Below are positions 45,407 to 55,199 of a stretch of DNA of 64,000 nt, one piece after another. Origin of the DNA: Leptolyngbya iicbica LK. Its GTDB lineage: Bacteria; Cyanobacteriota; Cyanobacteriia; Phormidesmidales; Phormidesmidaceae. The stretch spans positions 52,606-116,605 of the forward strand of contig NZ_QVFV01000001.1 in the NCBI RefSeq assembly GCF_004212215.1, in the 5' to 3' direction. Every line of letters starts with the position of its first letter. The stretch's first letter is position 1. The position numbers were made by a program, and so were the translations under genes. The notes under the pieces were generated by a model, which was given only the letters and a program-made list of their open reading frames with translations, had not been told where the DNA came from and did no database searches.

Positions 45407-46561
45407 ATGAAAAACTTAATGTTCTCGGTTCGCGACTTTGCGACCCTAGTGGGCTACAGCTACTTATATGAGTTCGAAGACGCTTGCGCAAGTGTGCTCG
45501 ATGCCAAGCTCCTTAAGTTGTCCCATTACGATGAACTTAACTTTTACAGAAGGCTTTATAAGTACGCCAGTCGAATCAAGAAATCAGGTGGTCAGCCTGG
45601 AGCTTTTGCCAACTCGCTGGTGAAATCTTCTCTTCAGCAACCGTTGGATGGGTCTTATGACTTTTTCTTTGCCACCTTTAACCATGTGTTTGAGTTATTT
45701 ACTTTAATGGTGTTGGGTGACTGGCGAAAAAACTGCAATAAAGCTGCTTGCTACATTACCGAAGTCAGAGTCAACGACTTCCCAGAGTGTACTTACCTGT
45801 TAAATTTTTTGCGCGACTTCGAGCATATCTTTTTAGGCACTCGTCAATGTGTTGATGATGTCGCATCCATCACCGGTCGCCCCTGTAGCTATTTGCCCAT
45901 TAGTGCAGACACATTAAGATTTCGTCCGTTTGACTTGCGATCGAGGCCCGCTATCGAGTGTGCCAACTTAGGGCGCCGTTCGGCAATTACTCACCAAGCG
46001 CTGATGGACTATGCTCAGTCACACAATCTTTTTTATTATTACGACACCGCTAGCATTTCCAATGTTGTGAATGCCAAGCAGCAACAAACCTTTGTGGTTA
46101 AAGATCCTGCAGAGCACCGCATGCTTCTAGCTAACATCCTTAAGAATAGCCGCTACTTTATCGCCAACCGCTCCCGAGCAAACGAAACTGAAGTTGCCTA
46201 CAGTGAGATTTCTTCTCGCTTTTTTGAAGGCGCAGCAGCAGGCACCATAATGCTCGGAATTGCCCCAGATACAGAAGAGTTTCACCAGAATTTTGATTGG
46301 CCAGACGCCGTGATTCCAACCCCCTTTGATTGTCCAGATATCGCTGATTTGATTCAGTCACTCAACAATCAACCCGAGCGATTAGAAGGCATCCGCCGTC
46401 AAAATGTCTCGCAGGCCATGTTACGTCACGACTCTGTTCACCGACTTCAAACAATTTTTGATGCCGTGGGCTTAACACCGACTCCTAAAATGTCTCAGCG
46501 TGTCAATACTTTGCAAGAGATTGCTCACTCACTTTATCAACCTCAGCCAAAATTTGAGTAA
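45407..46561 (+). CDS. Glycosyltransferase-like protein (GT-B, DUF-type)
   Basis: A 384-residue protein. The C-terminal third has the outline of a glycosyl transferase of the GT1/DUF3880 kind: SRYFIANRSRANETEVAYSEISSRFFEGAAAGTIMLGIAPDTEEF, then IPTPFDCPDIADLIQSLNNQPERLEGIRRQNV. The E-G-A-A-A-G-T segment sits where nucleotide-sugar binding is expected. The N-terminal half is unusual, with no signal peptide or transmembrane helix. With the flippase at 48472 it may act in surface polysaccharide or glycoprotein synthesis. Lower GC around the gene than in neighbours hints at a different history, but this is impressionistic. Confidence 0.7.
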   Translation: MKNLMFSVRDFATLVGYSYLYEFEDACASVLDAKLLKLSHYDELNFYRRLYKYASRIKKSGGQPGAFANSLVKSSLQQPLDGSYDFFFATFNHVFELFTLMVLGDWRKNCNKAACYITEVRVNDFPECTYLLNFLRDFEHIFLGTRQCVDDVASITGRPCSYLPISADTLRFRPFDLRSRPAIECANLGRRSAITHQALMDYAQSHNLFYYYDTASISNVVNAKQQQTFVVKDPAEHRMLLANILKNSRYFIANRSRANETEVAYSEISSRFFEGAAAGTIMLGIAPDTEEFHQNFDWPDAVIPTPFDCPDIADLIQSLNNQPERLEGIRRQNVSQAMLRHDSVHRLQTIFDAVGLTPTPKMSQRVNTLQEIAHSLYQPQPKFE

Positions 46562-46802
46562 ATCTCAAAAAAGCTGTGAGCAAACTTAGTTTATATCTGG
46601 CTCAAAGAGAAAGCTCCAGGCCTGAAACTTTTTCCTAAGCAGGCGTCTTCAGATACTGACACGCAGTGCTTGTAAACATACACTTAAACGTCGATATCGT
46701 TGTGCCGGTTGTTGAAATGGCTAATCGATCACACAATCTGCGATCAGCTTAGCCATAGGTTGACAGTATGGAATCGCCGAAGTATCCAAAGCTCATCCGA
46801 TA

Positions 46803-47564
46803 CTAAGGTAAAGTCTTTTTCGGTTCACGATAGACGCCGTAGGCCGCAAATACCCCCAGTATGAAGCCAATCAAATGGCCCCACCAAGCCACCATCGGAT
46901 TGGTGGGAAATATGCCCCATAAAGTGGCGCTGTAATTGAGCAAAACAAAGACTGAGATAAGCAAGGGAATAACCCGCCGCTCGAGCCAGCCGATGACTAG
47001 CAAATAGCCAAAAAGGGTATAAACAACTCCACTGAGCCCATGGACACTTGTGGGTCCGACGAGCCAAGAAATCGCACCGCCGCCGAGCCAGCCGATCAGA
47101 AATACCGTCCAATAATCTCGTCGACTCTTAGCTAAAATCAGCCAGCTAAAGATTGCAAACCCAATGGTGTTGCTAATGAGGTGAATGAAGCCGCTATGGG
47201 AGAATGCCGACAGAAAGATCCCTGGGATGCCAATCAGACTACGGGGATGGAGAATCAAATTCCACTGCCCACCAAAAAATACTTGATCAATAATTTCCTG
47301 GGTCCAAGGGATTGCCAAAATCCACAGAGGCAGAAAAAAGTTGGCTTTAATTTGTGCCAATGCACTGCTCTGGTTAGACGTTTTAGCCGGCGAAGCGGCT
47401 GGCTCCGATGAATAGTTAGCGGCGGGCGGCGCATCGGCTTCAACTTCCGCCATCAGACGCTGCAATTCTGCTTTTAATTCGCGATCGCTTTTTTCTGAAG
47501 TCACGATTGACACTGCCTCCGACTGACTGCCATGCTTTGCGGCATCAAGCACGCTCCTTATCAA
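46803..47564 (-). CDS. Rhomboid-family intramembrane serine protease
   Basis: A 253-residue protein. A 75-residue cytoplasmic N-terminus precedes six hydrophobic segments. The HSGFIHLISNTIGFAIF element gives the His/Asn oxyanion residues, the catalytic Ser is in HGLSGVVYTLFGYLL (GxSG) and the catalytic His in WWGHLIGFILGVFAAY. All key residues are present, so it is probably active and cuts single-span membrane proteins. The substrate is unknown. It stands alone between two long gaps and on the strand opposite to its neighbours. Confidence 0.9.
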   Translation of the reverse strand: MIRSVLDAAKHGSQSEAVSIVTSEKSDRELKAELQRLMAEVEADAPPAANYSSEPAASPAKTSNQSSALAQIKANFFLPLWILAIPWTQEIIDQVFFGGQWNLILHPRSLIGIPGIFLSAFSHSGFIHLISNTIGFAIFSWLILAKSRRDYWTVFLIGWLGGGAISWLVGPTSVHGLSGVVYTLFGYLLVIGWLERRVIPLLISVFVLLNYSATLWGIFPTNPMVAWWGHLIGFILGVFAAYGVYREPKKTLP

Positions 47565-48471
47565 GCTAATTCAGGTTTTGGGCAATCACTTTAGCCCCCA
47601 GACTGGTTGTGAGCGTTCACGTTGCGCAGCTTTGACGGCTGCCCTTAATTCAAACTTTATCCGTCACTAGTCTAGGCCATGCCAGCGGCGAGAATGAAGT
47701 GGCAGTAAGCATCAATGGGTTCGGTTCTTACACCAATACGGCTTATGGGAAGCCGTTGTAGCGATCGCCCTTGCGGACTGTCTCGTCATTGCGGACTGTC
47801 TCGTCATAATGATGATCATCCAAGCGGCTGAAAGCTCATCATAGCCAGATATCCATCCTTGTGTAACCGTGCGTGACTACCCGGAAGGTTGGCGAAAAGA
47901 AAATCAAGTCTTTATATGACAGGCTCAGAGTTTACCGAATCCTAATACAACTTCAGGGCATCGAATGTTATGAATAGGTGGAAGTACGTACATGAAACTG
48001 AGTGGAATCATCACTTGAATGAAATGGACTCAGTTCGAACCAGAGCTAGATGCCGTGAAGATTGGCGACTTAGACTGTTGCCATGGCCCAGATAATAGCA
48101 GCGGCTGCCTACATATTGGCTGATAGTTGCCTTGCAAATCACTCTCAAAATGACTGCCATGAGCAAAAGTAATTCCGCACTTGTAGGCACACTGGCTAAC
48201 GCTGAGCTTAGTCCCAGTTAAATCGATTAGTGACTTTAGACGGCTTGACCAACTTAGACACATCAGCAACCCAGGCGGACACCAGCAGGTCTCAAGATTC
48301 AGTTAATACGTCTTCAGAACCTACTTATTTTGTCCAGCGTCAAAGTTTGCCCAAAAACGTTGCTCTAGGTTGATGTTGGTGTCGCTCCACCAAGGTCATA
48401 GTCACTAATTATCAGCTAGAGTCTTCTGGCACAGGAAACTTCTGCAAGCAAGAAACCTAACTCCTATATTT
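47565..48471. other. 0.9-kb gene-free region
   Basis: No credible gene on either strand between the divergent rhomboid and flippase genes. It contains a perfect 18-bp tandem duplication at 47771-47806 next to a HIP1 site. The rest has no recognisable repeat or RNA motif. Small open frames such as 48030-48269 (minus) lack family features and a ribosome site. Confidence 0.55.
47771..47806. repeat. 18-bp tandem duplication
   Basis: TTGCGGACTGTCTCGTCA occurs twice head to tail without a spacer. It follows directly a GCGATCGC site and is non-coding. A recent slippage event is the simplest explanation. Confidence 0.9.
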
Positions 48472-49779
48472 ATGTTTTCCAAGAGTCTAACTCAGCTCAA
48501 AGACAAGGCCTCTAAAATCCGTACTAGCTCTTTGGCCAAAGATTCTTTCTGGCTGTTGAGTTCGAAAGGATTAAATATTTTTATCCAGACAGCCTATTTT
48601 GTGATTTTGGCTCGAACTTTGGGGCCATCAGAATATGGTGTGTTTGTCGGGATTACAGCCCTCGCAACAATGATTAATTCATTTGCAAGCTGGGGCTGCA
48701 GCGAAATCTTGGTGAAGCATGTCTCAGTGGATCGCTCCCTTCTGAAATATTACTGGGGCAATGCTCTACTAACTGTTTTTGTCATGGGCACCTTGTTAAC
48801 GGTGCTGTTTACCGCCATTGGGCCAGCTTTGTCAGGGGGCAACTTTCCACCTGTTGTGATTGCTCTAATCTTTATCGCTGATCTCATCGGCTTTAACATT
48901 AGCTCGGCTTCGAGCGCAGCCTTTTTGGCTACGGGGCAAGCCAAAGTAACCGCCTTTAAATCGATTTTGATCGGCTTTACTAAGTTGTTGGCAGCGATCG
49001 CTTTAGCCCTGGTTCTTGAGCAAACGACTTCTTTACAATGGGCCTACCTTTACTGTTTTTCCACTATGTTGCCAGCCATTCTTTCTATATGGATGGTGAA
49101 CGCTTGGCTAGACAAACCGCAAGTGTCGATTCCAAGGCTCAAAAAAGAATTTGTGCAGGGATTTTACTTCTCAATCAGCCAATCCTCTGACTTTATTAAT
49201 GAGAACATCGATAAAATCATGCTGGCTAGTGCCGCGTCCTTACAAGCAACCGGGCTTTATGGGGCTGGCTTCCGCATCTTAACCGTCTTTAAGATCCCGA
49301 TTCTTTCGGTAGCCGGAGCCACTTTTCCTCGCTTTTTTCAACATGGTGCAGAGGGCATTAGCGGTAGCTATCGATTTGCCAAAAAGCTTTTGCCCATGGC
49401 CTTTGCCTATGGCTTGGGCATGGCCGTCATTACGGTTGTGATGTCGCCTTATGTGGAGCCTTTAATCGGTGAAGGTTACGCTGAAATTGATGCCCTCTTA
49501 AAGTTACTCGCGCCGGTGCCGCTCTTAATTGCCTTACAAATTGTGGTAGGCGATACCTTGACGGGGGCAAATCATCAAAGCTATCGCACTAGTATTCAGG
49601 TTTTTGCCGCGGCATTAAATGTAGTACTGAACCTGTGGCTCATTCCCAGATATTCCTGGCAAGGAGCGGCTTGGGCCACCCTCATCTCCGAATCGACCAA
49701 AGTAGTCGGTTTTTCAATCGCGATATTCTATCTACACAATCAGCAATCAAAAACGCCAAAAGTGGATGAGGAAGAGTAG
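48472..49779 (+). CDS. Polysaccharide flippase (Wzx/MATE-like)
   Basis: A 435-residue integral membrane protein with about 12 to 14 hydrophobic segments, the normal size for the Wzx/RfbX family. FWLLSSKGLNIFIQTAYFVILARTLGPSEYGVFVGI is the typical first helices, NENIDKIMLASAASLQATGLYGAGFRIL the central motif, and APVPLLIALQIVVGDTLTGANHQ lies in the C-terminal half. It would move lipid-linked oligosaccharide across the inner membrane for O-antigen, exopolysaccharide or sheath. A glycosyltransferase lies upstream at 45407. No polymerase gene is in view. Confidence 0.9.
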   Translation: MFSKSLTQLKDKASKIRTSSLAKDSFWLLSSKGLNIFIQTAYFVILARTLGPSEYGVFVGITALATMINSFASWGCSEILVKHVSVDRSLLKYYWGNALLTVFVMGTLLTVLFTAIGPALSGGNFPPVVIALIFIADLIGFNISSASSAAFLATGQAKVTAFKSILIGFTKLLAAIALALVLEQTTSLQWAYLYCFSTMLPAILSIWMVNAWLDKPQVSIPRLKKEFVQGFYFSISQSSDFINENIDKIMLASAASLQATGLYGAGFRILTVFKIPILSVAGATFPRFFQHGAEGISGSYRFAKKLLPMAFAYGLGMAVITVVMSPYVEPLIGEGYAEIDALLKLLAPVPLLIALQIVVGDTLTGANHQSYRTSIQVFAAALNVVLNLWLIPRYSWQGAAWATLISESTKVVGFSIAIFYLHNQQSKTPKVDEEE

Positions 49780-50322
49780 GTCAGAATCTGACTCTTTGCT
49801 CCGTCACGGGCCTGAGGAGATGTCAGCAGGGCGCCCGACGATGGCTTTCCTCGCGTTAACTTAGCCGCAGATGGCTGATTAATCCTGGGTTTGAGTAACT
49901 TGCTCAACTTTCCAAACGGCTCATCGTTCTCACTAACAGGCATTCTTTCTCAGTCACCCCTTTGACTAACGAAGACTATCCGAACCTCACTTCCCTGCCG
50001 ATGGCGCATGGGACACCAAGCGGGGTTATATGGGTGACCTCAAGTTTTGGCATCCTCCTACCCAGCCTAAAATTACAGTTTTAGATTGACTGGGCGATCA
50101 AAGGTGGCAATAACGATCGCACTTTTCACGTTATTGATAGCGATCGCTTCATCCCCTGCATCTTGGGGAGTTGCCGCAAACGGATTTCCGTACTGATAGC
50201 TGGGCTTAAGAATTCGGCGCAAATTTCTATACTGAAATAGTGTGTGATTGGTCCGGTATCTGGCAAGAGTCTCCATGAGCGACTGAGCCGACGCCCCGCA
50301 GTGATTGGAAGGAGCAGCAAAG
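49780..50322. other. Intergenic region before the two-module membrane protein
   Basis: 540 bp. Open frames on the minus strand (49740-49943, 50073-50333) do not resemble proteins. GGAAGGAG at about 50307-50314 is the ribosome site of the next gene. No clear terminator for the flippase. Confidence 0.5.
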
Positions 50323-51666
50323 ATGGCCCACAATACCGCTGTTATGACAGCCGTTGAGTCGCTAAACTACCGCGTTACCGTAGGGGATGTGGCGGCCCAG
50401 TCTGGCTTAGAGTTGGCAGTGGCCCAGCAGGGGTTGAATGCGTTAGCGGCCGATACCCAGGCCCACTTGCAAGTGTCGGACGCTGGCGAAATCGCGTACG
50501 AATTTCCAAAAAGTTTTCGGGCGATTCTCCGCAACAAGTATTGGCGTTTGCGTTTGCAGGAAACTTGGGAACGCATTTGGGGTGTCCTGTTTTATCTCAT
50601 TCGGATTTCCTTTGGCATTCTGCTGATCCTCTCGATTTTGGTCATTGTGGCGGCAATTATTATTTTGGTGATTGCGGCTCAGAGCGCTTCTCAGAAAGAC
50701 GACGATCGCGGCGGCGGGGGTGGTTTTGGCGGCGGCATGGTCTTTTTGCCTCGCTTCTGGATGGGTGATTTATTTTGGCTGTTTCACTACGACCCTTATT
50801 ACAGTCGCCGTTCGACGACTCGTCGGGCGTCACGGCCCAACCGCCAAGGCCGCTCTGATGATGAGATGAACTTTTTGGAAGCCGTCTTTTCTTTCCTCTT
50901 TGGGGACGGTGATCCCAACGCTGATTTAGAAGAACGTCGTTGGCGAGAAGTGGGTGCCGTCATTCAAAACAATGGTGGAGCGATCGCCGCTGAGCAGGCG
51001 GTACCTTACTTAGACGACTTGGGCAAAGGCTGGGCACAAGAAGACGAGGACTATATTTTGCCGGTACTGACCCGCTTTAATGGGGTTCCCGAGGTCAGTC
51101 CAAAGGGCGAGATTATTTATCACTTTCCTGAATTGCAGGTGACGGCTAAAGAGCGAGGCCGCATCTCCGTACCGGCTTATCTCAAAGAGACGCCCCAAAA
51201 ATTTAGCGAGGCCAAGTTAGGCCAACTATCGGGAGCCATCGCGTTGGGGATCTTTAACTTTTTGGGCGCGATCGTGCTCGGCTTTATGCTGCAAGACCAG
51301 GCGTTAGTCGCCGAAATTGGTGGCTTTATCGGGTTTGTCAACGCCATTTATTGGTTGATTTTGGCCTATGGCACCGGATTTTTAGCCATTCCGGCCATTC
51401 GCTACTTTTGGGTGAAACGCAAGAATAGTCGCATTGAGCATCGCAACGAACAGCGCCAAGAGCGGGCATTAGCGCTGAATGCAGCAGGGCCAGAGCTCGA
51501 TGAAAAAATCGCCTTTGCCCAGCAGTTTGCCGCCCAAACCGTAGTCTCGGCGGACGATTTGGCCTACACCACGGCTAAGGAACTCACGGAACAGGAATAC
51601 GAGCAGCGTGAAAAGCTGGATGCTGAGTGGCAAAAACGCCTTGACGCCTCTGATGACGTGACTTGA
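50323..51666 (+). CDS. Cyanobacterial membrane protein with two similar winged-helix-like modules
   Basis: A 447-residue protein. Module 1 (residues 10-65, ESLNYRVTVGDVAAQSGLELAVAQQGLNALAADT, then SDAGEIAYEFPKSF) and module 2 (about 205-275, IQNNGGAIAAEQAVPYLDD, then SPKGEIIYHFPELQ) look like the same fold: a winged-helix-like unit ending GEIxYxFP. They flank one transmembrane helix (VLFYLIRISFGILLILSILVIVAAIIILVI) and a Gly-rich linker; two further helices lie at about 305-365. Similar proteins occur, I believe, in other cyanobacteria, with no assigned function. ATG 50323 is preferred to TTG 50305 because GGAAGGAG precedes it. It ends 120 bp before hypE; no functional link seen. Confidence 0.78.
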   Translation: MAHNTAVMTAVESLNYRVTVGDVAAQSGLELAVAQQGLNALAADTQAHLQVSDAGEIAYEFPKSFRAILRNKYWRLRLQETWERIWGVLFYLIRISFGILLILSILVIVAAIIILVIAAQSASQKDDDRGGGGGFGGGMVFLPRFWMGDLFWLFHYDPYYSRRSTTRRASRPNRQGRSDDEMNFLEAVFSFLFGDGDPNADLEERRWREVGAVIQNNGGAIAAEQAVPYLDDLGKGWAQEDEDYILPVLTRFNGVPEVSPKGEIIYHFPELQVTAKERGRISVPAYLKETPQKFSEAKLGQLSGAIALGIFNFLGAIVLGFMLQDQALVAEIGGFIGFVNAIYWLILAYGTGFLAIPAIRYFWVKRKNSRIEHRNEQRQERALALNAAGPELDEKIAFAQQFAAQTVVSADDLAYTTAKELTEQEYEQREKLDAEWQKRLDASDDVT

Positions 51667-51786
51667 TCAGACAGGGCGCGGCCCCTTTAGATGGGATAAC
51701 TGAGGGCGATCGCGGCTCCACTCTGCCTCGTTAAATTAACCTGTATTTATCTCCAGCCCGTCTCAGGTTGCCTTTAGCCTGTGGGC

Positions 51787-52845
51787 ATGACTATCTCTTC
51801 CTCCGCGCGGGCCAAACTGCCCCGCCTGCGAGACAAAACCATTACCCTGGCCCATGGCAGCGGCGGTCAAGCCATGCAGGATTTGATTGCGGCGCTGTTT
51901 GTCAGCCAGTTTGAAGGGCAGCTACCGACGGCGCTGGAAGATCAGGCCCGCATTCCGTTGGCTGAATTGACAGCGCAGGGCGATCGCCTCGCTTTCACGA
52001 CCGATTCTTATGTGGTGGACCCGCTGTTCTTTCCCGGAGGCGATATTGGCTCATTAGCGGTCAACGGCACGGTGAACGATCTGGCCGTGAGTGGGGCAGT
52101 GCCGCGATATCTCACCTGCGCCATGATTTTGGAAGAAGGCTTGCCCATTGACGTCTTAAAGCAAGTGGTGGCCAGTATGGTGACCGCCGCCCAGCAAGCT
52201 GGGGTCAAAATCGTCACTGGCGACACCAAGGTAGTCCCAAGGGGGGGGGCCGATAAGCTCTTTATCAATACCGCTGGGGTGGGGGTGATGCGACGTGGCG
52301 TGACGCCCGCAGCAGTACATATTCAGCCGGGGGATGCGGTGCTAGTCAACGGCCCCATTGGCAACCACGGGGCAACGATTTTAGTGGCGCGTGAGCAGTT
52401 TGCCCTAGAAACGGAAATTCACAGCGACTGCCAGCCCTTGAACGGATTGGTGGACGCGATCGTCACCGCTTGTCCAGCCGTGCGGGCCATGCGCGACGCG
52501 ACGCGAGGGGGCCTGGCGACCGTGTTGAATGAGTTTGCTGAGAGTGCGCAGGTGGGCATTCGCCTGATTGAAGATGACCTTCCCGTGGATGAGGCCGTGC
52601 GCGGGCTCTGCGAACTGCTGGGCCTGGACCCGCTGTATTTGGCGAATGAAGGGAAATTGGTGGTAGTGGTGCCGCCGGATCAGGCCGATACCGTGCTGGC
52701 GGCGATGCAGACGCACCCTGCCGGGGTTCACAGTCGCGTCATTGGCCATGTCATCGATGGTCAGCGAGTGGCGTTAAAAACAGGATTTGGCACCGATCGC
52801 ATCCTTGATCGCCTTGTCGGTGACCAGCTACCGAGGATTTGCTAA
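51787..52845 (+). CDS. hypE: Hydrogenase maturation protein HypE
   Basis: A 352-residue PurM/ThiL-fold enzyme. With HypF it dehydrates a thiocarbamoyl group on its own C-terminal Cys to provide the cyanide ligands of the NiFe centre. The C-terminus is the expected PRIC. TDSYVVDPLFFPGGDIGSLAVNGTVNDLAVSGA is the ATP-binding N-terminal motif, and DATRGGLATVLNEFA the PurM signature. An upstream GTG at 51781 is an alternative start. The TAA stop overlaps the hypA ATG (TAATG). hypF, hypC and hypD are not in this window, nor is a hydrogenase. Confidence 0.95.
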   Translation: MTISSSARAKLPRLRDKTITLAHGSGGQAMQDLIAALFVSQFEGQLPTALEDQARIPLAELTAQGDRLAFTTDSYVVDPLFFPGGDIGSLAVNGTVNDLAVSGAVPRYLTCAMILEEGLPIDVLKQVVASMVTAAQQAGVKIVTGDTKVVPRGGADKLFINTAGVGVMRRGVTPAAVHIQPGDAVLVNGPIGNHGATILVAREQFALETEIHSDCQPLNGLVDAIVTACPAVRAMRDATRGGLATVLNEFAESAQVGIRLIEDDLPVDEAVRGLCELLGLDPLYLANEGKLVVVVPPDQADTVLAAMQTHPAGVHSRVIGHVIDGQRVALKTGFGTDRILDRLVGDQLPRIC

Positions 52846-53186
52846 TGCATGAATTTGCCATTACGCAAAACATTGTGGAGATCGCCACTGAACACGCCGA
52901 AGGGGCTGCCGTGCGCCGCATCAGCCTGGAAATTGGGCAACTCACCGCCATCATGCCGGATGCTATCGCCTTTTGCTTTGACGTCTGCGCCCAGGGCACG
53001 CTGTTAGAGGGCGCCACGCTAGAGATTATCCAGCGACCTGGACGCGGCCAGTGTCAAGACTGCGGACGAGAAATTCCCCTTGAGCAACCCTTTGGCGTTT
53101 GTGACTGCGGTTGCACCCACCTCACCATCATTCAAGGCGAAGAACTCACGATTAAAGAATTGGAAACGGAGGCCCTATGTGCGTAA
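52845..53186 (+). CDS. hypA: Nickel chaperone HypA
   Basis: A 113-residue nickel and zinc protein. The N-terminal MHE (His2 is the nickel ligand) and the zinc-binding pairs CQDCGREIPLEQPFGVCDCG at about residues 68-88 are intact, so both metal sites should work. It hands nickel to the hydrogenase large subunit together with HypB. ATG 52845 is the last base of the hypE stop; the last 10 bp overlap hypB. An upstream in-frame TTG at 52839 is rejected because it would displace the MHE motif. Confidence 0.95.
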   Translation: MHEFAITQNIVEIATEHAEGAAVRRISLEIGQLTAIMPDAIAFCFDVCAQGTLLEGATLEIIQRPGRGQCQDCGREIPLEQPFGVCDCGCTHLTIIQGEELTIKELETEALCA

Positions 53187-54097
53187 CCTGTGGCTGCTCC
53201 GATGGGGCACAAGCAACCTATACCCGACCGGGCGCAGCGACGACTGGCGCGACGGAGTCCCCTAGCCATAGCCATGTGTTGGCCGATGGGACGGTGGTCA
53301 CCCACAGCCATGATGAGCACGACCATGCCCCTCACGAGCACGCCCATCATGGCAATGGTCATCATCAGGTCAGTCACCCAGCGATCGCGATCCCCGCAGC
53401 CTCCCAACCATCGGCCGAGACCCATGCGCTGGCCCACGGCACGACTCTAACGCTGGAGCAAAATCTACTCGCGAAAAACGATCGCCTCGCCACCCAAAAT
53501 CGCGACTGGTTTAGGGCTCACAGCATTACGGCGCTGAATCTCGTGAGTTCACCCGGAGCGGGCAAAACGACCCTGCTCGTGCGGACGATCGCTGACCTGC
53601 AAGCAGAAATCCCCATCACGGTGATTGAAGGCGATCAGGAAACCGCCAACGATGCCGAACGCATCGCGGCGACCGGCTGCCCGACCATTCAAGTGAATAC
53701 CGGGACAGGCTGCCACCTCGAAGCCGCCATGATCGATCGCGGCCTGCAAGCCCTCAATCCTCCGGACCATTCCCTCGTACTGATTGAAAATGTCGGCAAT
53801 CTCGTCTGTCCTGCCCTGTTTGATTTGGGCGAACACGCTAAAGTCGCGATGCTCTCCGTCACCGAAGGCGAAGACAAACCGCTGAAATATCCCCACATGT
53901 TTCGCGCCAGCCAGGTGATGGTGCTAACCAAAATTGATTTGCTGCCCTACGTCAATTTTGATGTGCAGCGCTGTCTCGATTATGCCCGTCAGGTCAATCC
54001 TCAATTGCGCATCTTTCAAGTCTCAGCCACTACGGGCGCTGGCTTAGCCGACTGGTATGACTGGCTTAAAGCGACGGTGCAGAGCGCTGAGGCTTAG
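53177..54097 (+). CDS. hypB: Nickel-inserting GTPase HypB
   Basis: A 306-residue SIMIBI-class GTPase. The N-terminus MCVTCGCSDG carries a CxxCGC nickel site. A His-rich region of about 70 residues (HSHVLADGTVVTHSHDEHDHAPHEHAHHGNGHHQ) can store nickel. The GTPase motifs are SSPGAGKTTLLVRTI (G1), VIEGDQETANDAERI, IENVGNLVCPALFDLGEH and VMVLTKIDLLPY (G4). GGAGG lies five bases before the ATG. It is the last gene of hypE-hypA-hypB. The long His tail is typical of hydrogenase-linked cyanobacterial HypB. Confidence 0.95.
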   Translation: MCVTCGCSDGAQATYTRPGAATTGATESPSHSHVLADGTVVTHSHDEHDHAPHEHAHHGNGHHQVSHPAIAIPAASQPSAETHALAHGTTLTLEQNLLAKNDRLATQNRDWFRAHSITALNLVSSPGAGKTTLLVRTIADLQAEIPITVIEGDQETANDAERIAATGCPTIQVNTGTGCHLEAAMIDRGLQALNPPDHSLVLIENVGNLVCPALFDLGEHAKVAMLSVTEGEDKPLKYPHMFRASQVMVLTKIDLLPYVNFDVQRCLDYARQVNPQLRIFQVSATTGAGLADWYDWLKATVQSAEA

Positions 54098-54392
54098 CTG
54101 GCGAGCCTGATAACCAAAGAGATAAAGGCTGCTCACACACACCGCCAGGACCTCAAGAGTCTAGCGGCGCGAAGGCACCATCGTCCAATATTTTGGTGGT
54201 TTTTGGCGATCGCCCCCCCAAGCGCTCTGAGCAAAAATTTCAACAATTTTTATCGCGTTCATCCCGATGCTCAATATTTAGTTGGGAAGGGTAAATGCTG
54301 GCTGAATCAGTTTCCGAGTCTACAGCGACAAACCTGACCACTCGGCGGCGCTCAGACAGCAATGTTGCCAGTTAACAGGACTTTGATGAGCT

Positions 54393-54812
54393 ATGAACGC
54401 TTGCACCAAAGCTGCCATATTCACGGTGGGTTCGACGGTTTCTTTTTCGATGATGAACGCTGGGGCTCATGCTCAATCGACGGGCACAGCCGCCGATTTG
54501 TTGCCGCTAGATAACCACGGCGTCTCGATGGATACTTTGCCCGATCAACTGAAAGCGGTGGGCCAAGTCAGCGCACATGTCAAACCTGAAGCCACCTACA
54601 GTCCTGAGATGCTGAATGCCGTGGCCAGCAATATCAACCATACCAACCAGCCGAGTCCAGAAGATCATGCCCCTAACCTGGGTGACATCGTAGATCTGGG
54701 CTTTGTTGAACAATTCATCGATGAAGATGGCAATGTTGACTTGCCTCTAGGCATCACCGTTTATGAAGCCATGGGCCAAACCTCGATTGGATTTGGCCTC
54801 GAATTTCGCTAG
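54393..54812 (+). CDS. Small secreted protein of unknown function
   Basis: A 139-residue protein with a probable signal peptide (MNACTKAAIFTVGSTVSFSMMNAGAHAQ). The mature part is acidic, without cysteines or recognised domains, and ends LPLGITVYEAMGQTSIGFGLEFR, which looks like a beta-hairpin with a terminal aromatic-x-Arg. I do not recognise the family. It stands alone between hypB and the riboswitch-controlled symporter. Confidence 0.55.
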   Translation: MNACTKAAIFTVGSTVSFSMMNAGAHAQSTGTAADLLPLDNHGVSMDTLPDQLKAVGQVSAHVKPEATYSPEMLNAVASNINHTNQPSPEDHAPNLGDIVDLGFVEQFIDEDGNVDLPLGITVYEAMGQTSIGFGLEFR

Positions 54813-55199
54813 TCAATTGTCAACAGAACCAGCGAGGCGAATAGTCAAATAACGAGACTCGCAGTGAAATTCCCCAATCGTAGCAACGGTTGTGGGCCAT
54901 CAAAGGTCCAGAATTTGGCCCGAATTGCTCGTCAGACTGCGGATATTTAAACTGCTGTTGACGGGTAGCGATCGCTCGCCAGCGAAATCCCCTAAACCCC
55001 AATGTCATGCAATCAAAACATTCCGGCAGCAAGCGTATCAGCAACTACTAAACATTAATTGATTTGCTGTTAAAAACCGTTTATTGAGCTTGCAATATAG
55101 CTTGCTTGGGAAATCGATGATTTCTGCTTTCGCAGATAAGTCTAGAAGTCTTATTTTTATACGCCAGAAGTTTTTGGTGTGCAGAAAAATTGAAGAACT
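54813..55199. other. Intergenic region upstream of the riboswitch
   Basis: About 390 bp. The promoter for the symporter transcript should lie near 55080-55190, where the DNA becomes AT-rich. A HIP1-like site occurs at about 54968. Nothing else recognisable. Confidence 0.5.

Noticed and set aside
48030-48269. A 79-codon minus-strand frame in the 47.6-48.5 kb gap
   Set aside because: No family features and no ribosome site; no transposase motif was found.
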